Below, in pieces: positions 1 through 7,322 of a DNA stretch of 38,287 bases (the stretch's first letter is position 1; the number at the start of each line of letters is the position of its first letter). Source of the DNA: an uncultured Spirochaetaceae bacterium. GTDB taxonomy: Bacteria > Spirochaetota > Spirochaetia > Treponematales > Treponemataceae. The DNA lies in assembly GCA_902797305.1 (NCBI GenBank), contig CADBSK010000083.1:1-38287 (forward strand). Direction: 5' to 3'. The position numbers and the translations under genes were made by a program. The notes under the pieces are model-generated. The model saw only the letters and a program-made list of their open reading frames with translations. It was not told the DNA's origin and did no database searches.

Positions 1-1
1 C

Positions 2-1267
2 CTGAACATAGAAGGCGTTTACACTCCATTCCTGCCGGTAGACCGTTTTGCCACAAGTGGCCGCTGGACTCCCGCTCAGGTTTCTTCCCTTACAGGCCTT
101 GTAACTGCAGATGCAGAAGGCATGGTTGCAGATTCCTTTACCCGCTACACTACTGCTACTGCAACTGCAGGAACTTTGAGTGCTCTTTATGCAGAATACG
201 CAGCCGCAGAAACAGCTTACAACACAGCAATCATGGCCGCTGCCCAACAGTATGCTACTCTGGCAGTTCCAGGTTATAGCAGCATGACCGATGAACAGAA
301 AGCGGATGTTATAGAAAAGATCATTTCGAATAATACTTCTGATTTGGAAAGTGCCCTTGAAGCCGCAAACAAAGGTTACTACAAAGATAACCTTGCCGAA
401 ACAAAAGGTGCTTATCAGGCTGCCTGCGAAGAAGCCGGTTTTGATGCTGAATCTATCAAAACTGAACTAGAAGAAGCCGGAAGCGCATATATGTACGCCC
501 TTACTTATGCAAGTTCCCTTTCTTCTGATCCAAGCGTAATTTATCCTGACCTCTGGACTCTTAAATACGGCCAGTTTGGTGGACGCGCAACCTGGACTCT
601 TGGCACGGTTGATATGGGAATCAGCTACTACAATGGCTGGTACAAGCAGCCAAGCTTTAATGCAAGTAAATTAGACTCCTTCATCTCTTCTTACCTTGCA
701 AACGGTTCTGTTTCAGAAGAAGACAAGTTCCTTGCTTATGACAAAAAACAGACTTTCGGACTTGAAGCATCTTCTATCATCTGGCACTTTAATGTACGAG
801 GCGAGTTTGCCTATAACCTGACTGATGATACAGACGGCACAGACCCTTGGGTTCACAATAATTCTATTGCATGGCTTGGAGGTTTTGACATCGACCTTCC
901 CTTCTGGAATGCTAACCTGAACATTCAGGAAACAGGTACCTTCATCCTTCACGGAAGTGATTGTGACACAAACCTTGATTCAGGACTTTTGGACGTAGAT
1001 TATGCTGCAAACGGTTATTCAAACAACAAGCTTGTCTGCAATTTTACAACAAGCTTTATGAACGACAAAATTGCTCCAGAAGTAACTGTATTGTACGGAA
1101 TTGAAAATAAGGATTTGGTTGTAATGCCAAAACTTTCTTTCAGGGCCGACCAGAACCTTACTCTTGCCGCAAGCGGAATGTATATCTGGTGCGGTGATGA
1201 TAACAGTGAATTCAAGTCCTGGGAAAATAATTCTTTCGTAAATCTTTCTGCTGAATATAAGTTCTAA
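2..1267 (+). CDS. Outer-membrane beta-barrel protein, 5' end cut by window edge
   Basis: The reading frame is already open at base 2, so the first ATG inside the window (122) is internal and the true start lies upstream. About 421 codons are visible. The protein is rich in aromatic and short polar stretches typical of alternating beta strands, and ends in SAEYKF with a terminal Phe, the usual recognition signal for outer-membrane barrel assembly. The early text VYTPFLPVDRF resembles the segment YWIPFFTPSRLPVD of the barrel at 14084-15457, so the two are probably distant relatives. An Ala/Glu-rich stretch (about residues 55-145 of the visible part) looks helical and may be an inserted plug or periplasmic domain. 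The substrate cannot be told. Confidence 0.75.
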   Translation: MNIEGVYTPFLPVDRFATSGRWTPAQVSSLTGLVTADAEGMVADSFTRYTTATATAGTLSALYAEYAAAETAYNTAIMAAAQQYATLAVPGYSSMTDEQKADVIEKIISNNTSDLESALEAANKGYYKDNLAETKGAYQAACEEAGFDAESIKTELEEAGSAYMYALTYASSLSSDPSVIYPDLWTLKYGQFGGRATWTLGTVDMGISYYNGWYKQPSFNASKLDSFISSYLANGSVSEEDKFLAYDKKQTFGLEASSIIWHFNVRGEFAYNLTDDTDGTDPWVHNNSIAWLGGFDIDLPFWNANLNIQETGTFILHGSDCDTNLDSGLLDVDYAANGYSNNKLVCNFTTSFMNDKIAPEVTVLYGIENKDLVVMPKLSFRADQNLTLAASGMYIWCGDDNSEFKSWENNSFVNLSAEYKF

Positions 1268-1281
1268 TTTAGAAAAACGGA

Positions 1282-1461
1282 TTATTGCCTACTGGCAGGA
1301 TGAATCTTTTCGCTTTCTATAAGCTTCAGGTGAATTTCTGCCAGTTTTGGATCAAACTGAGTACCCGAGCACTTTTTTATTTCCTTTTTTACATCTTCAA
1401 TATTCACAATGTCATGCAACAAGCGCATCCAACATTTGATGTTTCCCAAAAAGAGTTGACA
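1282..1461 (-). pseudogene. C-terminal remnant of an HD-GYP domain protein
   Basis: The minus strand of this otherwise gene-free stretch (1268-1627) encodes an open frame of about 59 codons ending at a TAA at 1282-1284. It contains KKCSGTQFDPKLAEIHLKLI, which matches the C-terminal signature of HD-GYP cyclic-di-GMP phosphodiesterases (G-T-Q-F-D-P). Just upstream an in-frame TGA (1462-1464) closes it, and the alternative frame reads on from an ATG but hits a stop, so a frameshift is likely. The HD and GYP catalytic parts are missing. It is best read as a decayed gene tail. The plus-strand ORF over the same bases resembles nothing known. Confidence 0.6.
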
Positions 1462-1572
1462 TCATAACCAACAACCAACAATCTAGAAACAATCTTATAT
1501 TGTCTAAATTTGTATACAAAAAAAGTAGAAAGTGGAATAAAAGTTCTTAAATTGAGATGTTCCAGTAAATAG

Positions 1573-1601
1573 TTGACCAAAAAGCATGTTTTTTTTATAT
1601 T
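1573..1601 (+). promoter_or_regulatory. Promoter of the lysR-type gene
   Basis: TTGACC at 1573-1578, a 17-bp spacer and TATATT at 1596-1601 make a good sigma-70-like promoter. Transcription should start near 1608, giving a leader of about 20 nt that is almost entirely occupied by the dyad at 1603-1627. Confidence 0.65.
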
Positions 1602-1602
1602 T

Positions 1603-1627
1603 TCTTCCTAGGTATATAGTAGGTAAT
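1603..1627 (+). promoter_or_regulatory. LysR-box-like dyad (site A), probable autoregulation
   Basis: TCTTCCTA-N9-TAGGTAAT, the weakest left half of the five related 8-9-8 dyads in the window. It lies directly downstream of the -10 box and ends at the base before the ATG, so its AGGT also serves as the only ribosome binding site in sight. Bound protein here should block transcription of the regulator's own gene. The T-N11-A core is intact. Confidence 0.55.
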
Positions 1628-2548
1628 ATGACAATTCAGCAGATTAAATATGTTATAGGAATCACAGAATCAGGCTCATTCAATAAAGCTGCAGAAAGAT
1701 TATTTGTATCGCAACCTTCGTTGACAGCTTCTGTACATGACTTAGAAGATGAACTGGGAATTTCGATTTTTATAAGATCCGGAAAAGGCGTTACATTAAC
1801 CAATGACGGCGAGGAATTTTTATCCAGTGCCCGCTTGATTTACCTGAATTATCAGAATGTAATGGAAAAATACAATGGACAAGGAAAATTCCTGCGCAAG
1901 AAATTTGGCGTTTCCACCCAGCACTACTCATTTGCTGTAAAAAGTTTTGTAGAAATGGTAAAAAAATTCAACACTAATGAATACGAATTTGCTATTAGGG
2001 AAACAAAAACTCAGGAAGTAATAGAAGATGTGGCAACTCTAAAAAGCGAGATCGGAATACTCTACCTGAGTGATTTTAACCGCAAAAGCATAAAGAGCAT
2101 TTTAAATTCAAAAGATCTTGAATTTCATCATTTGATTGACTGTAAGGCTTATGTATATCTTTGGAAAGGACATCCTCTTGCAACAAAGGATTCGATTTCA
2201 TTTAAGGATCTTGAAGACTATCCATGCCTAAGTTTTGAACAGGGAGTTGGCGCCTTATATCATTTTGCAGAAGAGATTATCTGTAACGATGAGTATCACC
2301 GTACAATACGGGCAAATGACCGGGCAACCATGCTCAACCTTATGGTAGGCTTGAACGGTTACACTTTGTGCTCGGGGATAATCTGCCAGGAATTGAACGG
2401 TAGCGACTATATTGCAGTTCCCTTCAGAGAAGAAGAAGGCAGTCCTGAACGTATCATGCAGATTGGATATATAACCAGAAAAAACTTTAATTTAAGCTCA
2501 ATAGGAAGCATCTATATAGAAGAAGTAAAAAAATACCTAGGAATATGA
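1628..2548 (+). CDS. LysR-type transcriptional regulator
   Basis: A 306-residue LTTR, the usual family length. The N-terminal winged helix-turn-helix is clear (SGSFNKAAERLFVSQPSLT at about residues 17-35, then the DLEDELGISIF wing), followed by a periplasmic-binding-protein-like effector domain. I chose ATG 1628 because MTIQQIKYV is the canonical LTTR start; the longer frame from 1586 adds 14 residues (MFFLYFLPRYIVGN) and starts upstream of the predicted transcription start. It is followed by the ABC importer operon, the usual arrangement for an LTTR that senses a transported or derived compound. T-N11-A dyads in front of its own gene, the importer operon, the CoA ligase gene and the nitrogenase-like operon make it the best candidate regulator of all four. 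The effector is unknown; a sulfur metabolite is a guess. Confidence 0.9.
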   Translation: MTIQQIKYVIGITESGSFNKAAERLFVSQPSLTASVHDLEDELGISIFIRSGKGVTLTNDGEEFLSSARLIYLNYQNVMEKYNGQGKFLRKKFGVSTQHYSFAVKSFVEMVKKFNTNEYEFAIRETKTQEVIEDVATLKSEIGILYLSDFNRKSIKSILNSKDLEFHHLIDCKAYVYLWKGHPLATKDSISFKDLEDYPCLSFEQGVGALYHFAEEIICNDEYHRTIRANDRATMLNLMVGLNGYTLCSGIICQELNGSDYIAVPFREEEGSPERIMQIGYITRKNFNLSSIGSIYIEEVKKYLGI

Positions 2549-2579
2549 CGGATTTATAAGAAAAAACTATATATAACAA

Positions 2580-2597
2580 TAAAAAACTTGTATTAGA
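2580..2597 (+). repeat. 18-bp element shared with 9457-9474 promoter region
   Basis: TAAAAAACTTGTATTAGA occurs identically here and at 9457-9474. In both places it is upstream of a TAGGT half-site and of an operon start (78 and 81 bp before the ATG). It contains TTGTAT and TTAG, either of which could be a -35 element, so it may be a duplicated promoter upstream half. Confidence 0.6.
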
Positions 2598-2620
2598 TAA
2601 AAAATCTGAAATTTTATATA
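2593..2620 (+). promoter_or_regulatory. Candidate promoter of the ABC/oxidoreductase operon
   Basis: TTAGAT (2593-2598), 16-bp spacer, TATATA (2615-2620). The -35 is poor, as expected for an activator-dependent promoter. The -10 overlaps the left half of the dyad at 2618-2642. An alternative -35 is TTGTAT at 2588-2593. Confidence 0.45.
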
Positions 2621-2642
2621 ACCTATTTAACTACTAGGTTTA
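2618..2642 (+). promoter_or_regulatory. LysR-box-like dyad (site B)
   Basis: ATAACCTA-N9-TAGGTTTA, with 8-9-8 spacing and a T-N11-A core, the same architecture as at 36421-36445 and 36461-36485. It overlaps the candidate -10 and start point of the importer operon, 32 bp before the ATG. Confidence 0.65.
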
Positions 2643-2674
2643 GTAAATAAAGAAAATTACTATTTGGAGGTTAT

Positions 2675-3736
2675 ATGAAAAAGATAATTTCTGTATTACT
2701 TGCTTCCCTCTTGCTTGCAAGTGGAGTATCAGCAAAACCAAAGAAGGTTGTAAACGCAGATTTGGAAAAAGAAAAGTTTACAATCGGACATTTAAATTCA
2801 ACTGCACATCTTCTGGCGTTTGTTGCACAAGAAGAAGGTTTCTTTGCAGAGGAAGGCCTTTTAACTACCCTCTTACAGTTTTCATCTGCTGCAGAACTTG
2901 CTGCAGGCCTTGAGTCAGGAAAACTTGATGTTGCATTTATCGGTTCTGTCCCATCTATCACATTCCAGAGCAATGGTCGAGACCTTACAATTTTCGGCGG
3001 TGCAATGACTAACGGTCACGGATACGTAATTAAAAAGCAGTTTACAGGTGGAAAGGACAATCTTGGTGTTGAGATTCTTAAAGGACGTAACGTAGCAAGC
3101 GTAAAAAACAGCGTTCAGGATGCAGAACTTCTTCTTTTGCTCCGCAATGCAGGAATCAAGATTGGAAAAGGCAAAGACGAAGTAAACATTGTTTATTTTG
3201 ACAGCCAGAAAGACGCTTATGCTGCCCTTCAGAACAACTCAATTGATGCTGCATCTGCTTATTCTCCATACACTTCTCTTGCAAAAGGACAGGGCTACAA
3301 TGTGGTTTATTACTGCTCTGATGTTCCTGCTCTTGAAAATCAGCCATGCTGCCGACAGGTTGCATACACACCTGCATTGAATGCAAGTCCAAAATCATAT
3401 AAGGCTTTTGAAAGAGCTCTTATTAAAGCTTACAAATTCAGTCAGGAAAACAAATCAAAGACAATCAAAGATGTAAAAAAATACATCGATATCGATCCGG
3501 ACTTCATTAATACAGAAGTTTACGGAGGCTTTAGTTCTTCTGTGCCTGATCCAGATAAGCAGGGAACAATCAATCTTAAGAAAACTATCGTTGAACTTGG
3601 TTATACAAAAGATTACAACATCGAAAAGGGCTTTAATACTTCGGTATACAAAGAAGCACTGGAATCTTTGATTGCAGAAAATCCTAAAGACAAGATTTAT
3701 GCAGGGCTTAAAGCACATTTTGATAAATACGAATAA
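2675..3736 (+). CDS. ABC importer substrate-binding protein (SsuA/TauA/NMT1 class)
   Basis: A 353-residue exported protein with a type I signal peptide (MKKIISVLLASLLLASGVSA, probable cleavage before KPKK, no lipobox). The mature part has the family signature of sulfonate/nitrate/taurine/thiamine-precursor binders: FTIGHLNSTAHLLAFVAQEEGFF, then ELAAGLESGKLDVAFIGSVPSI. It would deliver a small anionic or aromatic compound to the permease at 4656-5636. A strong GGAGG (2666-2670) precedes the ATG. This one appears to be a free periplasmic protein, whereas its counterpart at 31987-33102 is a lipoprotein. Class is well supported; the substrate (sulfonate, other organosulfur, or aromatic acid) is not determinable from sequence. 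Confidence 0.88.
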   Translation: MKKIISVLLASLLLASGVSAKPKKVVNADLEKEKFTIGHLNSTAHLLAFVAQEEGFFAEEGLLTTLLQFSSAAELAAGLESGKLDVAFIGSVPSITFQSNGRDLTIFGGAMTNGHGYVIKKQFTGGKDNLGVEILKGRNVASVKNSVQDAELLLLLRNAGIKIGKGKDEVNIVYFDSQKDAYAALQNNSIDAASAYSPYTSLAKGQGYNVVYYCSDVPALENQPCCRQVAYTPALNASPKSYKAFERALIKAYKFSQENKSKTIKDVKKYIDIDPDFINTEVYGGFSSSVPDPDKQGTINLKKTIVELGYTKDYNIEKGFNTSVYKEALESLIAENPKDKIYAGLKAHFDKYE

Positions 3737-3750
3737 AAAAAAAGTTGATT

Positions 3751-3823
3751 AAAAATAAAAAAGAGGAGTCAGACAAAGCTCTTGAAGAGTGTTTCTGTTT
3801 GACTTCTCTATTTTTATTTTTTT
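3751..3823 (+). terminator. Intercistronic hairpin with U-run (attenuator)
   Basis: The strand 3751-3775 pairs with 3796-3820 over about 25 positions with a few G-U pairs and mismatches. The core is GAGGAGTCAGACA against TGTTTGACTTCTC, and it is followed by a T-rich tract. It sits between the binding-protein gene and the ATPase gene, where partial termination commonly keeps binding protein in excess of transporter. The ATPase ribosome binding site (AAGGAG, 3826-3831) lies just after it. Confidence 0.7.
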
Positions 3824-3837
3824 ATAAGGAGAATCCC

Positions 3838-4659
3838 ATGGGGAAAATTATAGTTGATAATATTTCTGTTACATATAAAGAAAAGAAAAAATCCTATCAA
3901 GCACTCAAGGATGTTTCTTTTACAATCCAGGACGGAGAATTTGTGAGTATCATCGGTCCGTCAGGATGTGGAAAAAGCACTTTTTTAAGTGTTCTTGAAG
4001 GAATTCTGCACCAGACTTCTGGTCATATATATATTGATGACAAAGAAGTTTTTGGGACAGGAACAGACAGAGGTGTTGTTTTTCAAAACTATTCACTTTT
4101 TCCGTGGCTTTCTGCAAAGAATAACATCGTATTTGGCGTTCATCAGAAAAACAAGAAACTTTCAAAGGAAGAACTTTATGCCATTGCTGATGAATATCTT
4201 GCAAAAGTAAATCTTACCGAATTTGCTGACAAATACCCTTCTCAACTTTCTGGAGGACAGCAGCAGAGAGTTGCTATAGCCCGTGCTCTTGCAATGGACA
4301 CAGAAATTCTTTTAATGGATGAACCTTTTGGCGCCATCGACCCAAAAAACAGAATTGTATTGCAGGAACTTCTCCTTGAATTGTGGGAAGGAGAAAAAAA
4401 GAACGGTGTCAGCAAAAAAAAGAAGACAGTTGTATTCGTAACTCATGATATAGATGAGGCTATTTTTCTTTCTGACAGAATCGTTATGATGGCTTCTAAT
4501 CCAGGCCATGTTTTCAAGGAAATTTCGGTTCCTTTTGTTCGTCCGAGAGTGCGCTCAGAACTATTCCAGAGCCCGGCTTACACACAGCTTAGAAACGAGC
4601 TTGTTTCTCTCTTTTACAAAGATGTTGCTGAAAAGATTGATGAGGAGGTTGTACTATGA
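3838..4659 (+). CDS. ABC importer ATP-binding protein (SsuB/TauB class)
   Basis: A 273-residue nucleotide-binding subunit. Walker A GPSGCGKST, Q-loop region VFQNYSLFPWL, signature LSGGQQQR, Walker B ILLMDEPFGAID and the switch histidine in FVTHDIDEA are all present, so it should be active. ATG 3838 is chosen because AAGGAG lies 6 nt upstream; the longer frame from 3745 would be translated through the intercistronic hairpin and has no family homology. Its stop overlaps the permease start by 4 nt (ATGA), indicating translational coupling. A short Lys-rich insert (GEKKNGVSKKKK) precedes the H-loop strand. Confidence 0.92.
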   Translation: MGKIIVDNISVTYKEKKKSYQALKDVSFTIQDGEFVSIIGPSGCGKSTFLSVLEGILHQTSGHIYIDDKEVFGTGTDRGVVFQNYSLFPWLSAKNNIVFGVHQKNKKLSKEELYAIADEYLAKVNLTEFADKYPSQLSGGQQQRVAIARALAMDTEILLMDEPFGAIDPKNRIVLQELLLELWEGEKKNGVSKKKKTVVFVTHDIDEAIFLSDRIVMMASNPGHVFKEISVPFVRPRVRSELFQSPAYTQLRNELVSLFYKDVAEKIDEEVVL

Positions 4660-5636
4660 GTTTGTTTAAGAAAAACAATCAGAAACAGATTGAAGCATTT
4701 AATGAGGATCAAAGCCTTTCAATTAAAGACAGATTTTTACGGGTAGTGAACATACTTTTTGCTCTACTCCTTTTGATTCAGCTTTTGCCAAACCATAATT
4801 CTGTAAATCCAAAGACGGTTTATCTTATTGGATTTGCTATCATTCTTGAAGCTATCGTACTTATTGTTTCTTCATTAATTAAAAATAAGTCTGCACATAC
4901 ATTATTTGTAGACATTATTTCTTTTTTATACGGATTATTGATTCTATGGACTCTTGCTACGGCAAAGTTTAATATCTTAAAAGAATCCCTTTTTCCGCCT
5001 CCGGGTCGTATTTTTTACCAGTTTTTAGATGATGGAATAAAACTTTTGGTTCACGCAGGAAGCTCTCTAGCTATTATCTTAGAAGGCTATTTGCTTGGTC
5101 TGGTTATTGCAATTCCTCTTGGACTTTTTTTGGGCTGGAGCGCTCGTCTTGGAAGTGCTGCAACCTATATATCTAAATTTTTTGGTTCAATTCCACCAAT
5201 TGTTTATATTCCTTACGGAATTGCCCTTTTACCAACCTTCCGCTCGGTTTCTGTTTTTGTAATTTTACTGGCAGCTTTCTGGCCTGCATTTGCAGGAACA
5301 ATGAGCGGAGTTCTTCATGTAGAAAAGAAAATTGTTGATTCCGCCAGAGTTTTAAATGTAAAGAAATTTACAATGCTTTTTAAGGTAATTTTACCGGCCG
5401 CTTTACCTGAAATATTTTTAGGCTGTAACCAGGGATTAGGAGTTTCCTTCATTCTTTTGACTTCTGCTGAAATGATTGGTGCAAGCCGGGGAATTGGTTT
5501 TTATGTTAAGCAGTATTCTGATTTTGGTGACTACACACGAACAATTGTAGGTCTTACTGTAATAGGTATCGTAGTAGTAATTATCACAATGCTCTTTAAC
5601 AAACTTCAGAAATATCTGCTTAGATGGAAAAGATAA
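4656..5636 (+). CDS. ABC importer permease (SsuC/TauC class) with extended N-terminus
   Basis: A 326-residue integral membrane subunit, longer than typical SsuC proteins of about 250-270 residues. The C-terminal 230 residues hold the BPD_transp_1 fold with the coupling-helix loop around DSARVLNVKKFTMLFKVILP and ASRGIGFYVK. The N-terminal ~100 residues add about three hydrophobic segments (near 28-44, 55-72 and 85-102). The permease at 30987-31949 has a similarly extended N-terminus, so the two importers belong to the same subtype. GAGGAGG precedes the ATG. Confidence 0.9.
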   Translation: MSLFKKNNQKQIEAFNEDQSLSIKDRFLRVVNILFALLLLIQLLPNHNSVNPKTVYLIGFAIILEAIVLIVSSLIKNKSAHTLFVDIISFLYGLLILWTLATAKFNILKESLFPPPGRIFYQFLDDGIKLLVHAGSSLAIILEGYLLGLVIAIPLGLFLGWSARLGSAATYISKFFGSIPPIVYIPYGIALLPTFRSVSVFVILLAAFWPAFAGTMSGVLHVEKKIVDSARVLNVKKFTMLFKVILPAALPEIFLGCNQGLGVSFILLTSAEMIGASRGIGFYVKQYSDFGDYTRTIVGLTVIGIVVVIITMLFNKLQKYLLRWKR

Positions 5637-6421
5637 TGGAGATTATAGATTTTCATGCTCACATTTATCCAGAAAAGATTGCAAAAAAGGCTGCAGAATT
5701 CATCTGTGATTATTATGATCTGAAAGAAGGAATGGAAGGAACTTCTTCTCTTTTGCTTGAACAAGGTAAGAAAGCAGGCATTTCTAAATATGTAATTTTA
5801 CCGGTTGCAACAAAAGTGGATAATGTGAGAAGTATAAATAATTTTGTTCTCGAAGAGCAAATCGCCCATTCAGAATTCATCTGCTTTGGAACGGTTCACG
5901 CTGGACAAGAGAACCTCATCCAGGAGGTTGAATACATAGTTTCTTCAGGTTTACACGGTATAAAGATTCACCCAGATCAGCAGGGATTTGCTATTGATGA
6001 TTCCCGCTTATATCCGTTATACGATTCTTTGCAGAATAAAATACCAATCCTTTTTCATTGCGGCGATCCAAAGAGCAATCTTTCTCATCCGTCGCGCCTG
6101 AAAAAAATACTGAAGGAATTTCCTCATCTTAATGTAATTGCAGCCCATTTTGGAGGATGGTCGATTTTTGAGGAAGCAATTCCGATTTTAAAAAGCGAGA
6201 GTTGCAGTTTTGATATTTCATCCAGCCTTGCGTTCTTATCTCCTAAAAAAGCTGTCGAGTACATCCGCACTTACGGAAGCGAAAAGATGCTTTTTGGTAC
6301 AGATTTTCCTATGTGGAATCCTGTAAAAGAAGTCGAACGCTTTCTGGAACTTCCGCTAACGTCTTGCGAACAGGAACAGATTGCCTGGCAGAATGCACAG
6401 CGGATATTAAAGCTATCATAA
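5636..6421 (+). CDS. Amidohydrolase_2 (ACMSD-like TIM barrel) metal-dependent hydrolase/decarboxylase
   Basis: A 261-residue TIM-barrel enzyme. The metal-binding pattern of the family is visible: DFHAH at residues 5-9, IKIHPD near 113, the FHCGDP histidine, AAHFGG, and the late aspartate in GTDFPMW. Family members hydrolyse or decarboxylate cyclic and aromatic acids, such as aminocarboxymuconate-semialdehyde, dihydroxybenzoates and 4-oxalomesaconate. I take ATG 5636 (TAATG overlap with the permease stop) because MEIIDFHAH is the usual start; ATG 5624 would add four residues. Its position inside the importer operon suggests it acts on the imported compound or a product. Reaction unknown. Confidence 0.82.
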   Translation: MEIIDFHAHIYPEKIAKKAAEFICDYYDLKEGMEGTSSLLLEQGKKAGISKYVILPVATKVDNVRSINNFVLEEQIAHSEFICFGTVHAGQENLIQEVEYIVSSGLHGIKIHPDQQGFAIDDSRLYPLYDSLQNKIPILFHCGDPKSNLSHPSRLKKILKEFPHLNVIAAHFGGWSIFEEAIPILKSESCSFDISSSLAFLSPKKAVEYIRTYGSEKMLFGTDFPMWNPVKEVERFLELPLTSCEQEQIAWQNAQRILKLS

Positions 6422-6465
6422 TCAAAGAAATTTTGTATTTCAAAATATAAATAAGGGAGCTTTTT

Positions 6466-7029
6466 ATGACAGAGATTTTATGGCACGGACGAGGTGGTCA
6501 AGGTGCCTTTACAGCAGCGAAATTACTGGGAGCTGCTTATTCCATTGAAGAAACTAATCATTTTGCTTTGTCTTTTCCTTCTTTTGGACCGGAAAGACGA
6601 GGAGCCCCAATACTGGCCTTTACAAAACTTGACCAGAAACAGATTGGAGACCGCAGCCAGATTAAAAAAGCTGATTATACAGTTTTTCTTGATGATACTC
6701 TGTTTTCAAACTCTGCATTTTCAGAAATTAAAGAAGATGGAAAAATTCTTGTAAATACAAAAAAAAGTGGAGTCGACTTAAAAGCTGAAGGATTTTCTGA
6801 TGAGCAGATAAAAAAAATCGTACTTTTTGATGCAGACAGCATTGCCCTTCAGATTTTAAAAATGCCTGTTACAAATACAGTTATGCTTGCCCTTCTTGCC
6901 TCTTTTAGCGGCATTGTAACGGCAGAGGACTTAAAAACTTCAATCAAATTTTATATGGCTCCAAAATTATATGAAAAAAATGCAGCTATTGTTGATGCCA
7001 TATTTGCACAGGCAGGTGAAAAACGATGA
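6466..7029 (+). CDS. 2-oxoacid:ferredoxin oxidoreductase, gamma subunit
   Basis: 187 residues, matching the gamma subunit (PorC/VorC class) of four-subunit pyruvate/2-ketoisovalerate-type oxidoreductases. The opening MTEILWHGRGGQGAFTAAKL carries the hallmark GRGGQG nucleotide/CoA loop, and SFGPERRGAP is the second family signature. GGGAG lies upstream. Gene order gamma-delta-alpha-beta with 4-, 1- and 4-nt overlaps is classical. The 44-nt gap after the amidohydrolase contains an ATTTTG-N5-CAAAAT inverted repeat at about 6433-6449 but no clear new promoter. Confidence 0.92.
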   Translation: MTEILWHGRGGQGAFTAAKLLGAAYSIEETNHFALSFPSFGPERRGAPILAFTKLDQKQIGDRSQIKKADYTVFLDDTLFSNSAFSEIKEDGKILVNTKKSGVDLKAEGFSDEQIKKIVLFDADSIALQILKMPVTNTVMLALLASFSGIVTAEDLKTSIKFYMAPKLYEKNAAIVDAIFAQAGEKR

Positions 7030-7322
7030 TTCCAACCTTAAGAGATAAAAATCCAAGCTCTTTTAACGATATACCAGAAGCAACCTCCTACGAAGCCGGT
7101 TATCTTGTAACAAAGAATGCAGGCTGGCGGAATGTGCGTCCTGTAATCGATGCAGAAAAATGTAAAGGATGTCTTCAGTGCTATTTGTATTGTCCTGACG
7201 GAACAATCAGCAAAGACAGTTCAAATGGAAAGGTAAAAATTGATTACGATTTTTGCAAGGGCTGTGGAATCTGTAAAAAAATATGTAAGTTTGAAGCTAT
7301 AACAATGGAGGCTGAAAAATAA
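7026..7322 (+). CDS. 2-oxoacid:ferredoxin oxidoreductase, delta (ferredoxin) subunit
   Basis: 98 residues with two [4Fe-4S] ferredoxin motifs: Cys 46/49/52 with 56 (CKGCLQCYLYC) and Cys 77/80/83 with 87 (CKGCGICKKIC). This subunit relays electrons from the TPP centre in the beta subunit to external ferredoxin. Start and stop overlap the neighbouring subunits. Confidence 0.93.
   Translation: MIPTLRDKNPSSFNDIPEATSYEAGYLVTKNAGWRNVRPVIDAEKCKGCLQCYLYCPDGTISKDSSNGKVKIDYDFCKGCGICKKICKFEAITMEAEK

Noticed and set aside
1285..1467. 60-codon plus-strand ORF
   Set aside because: No recognisable similarity, no ribosome binding site; the opposite strand shows an HD-GYP remnant instead.
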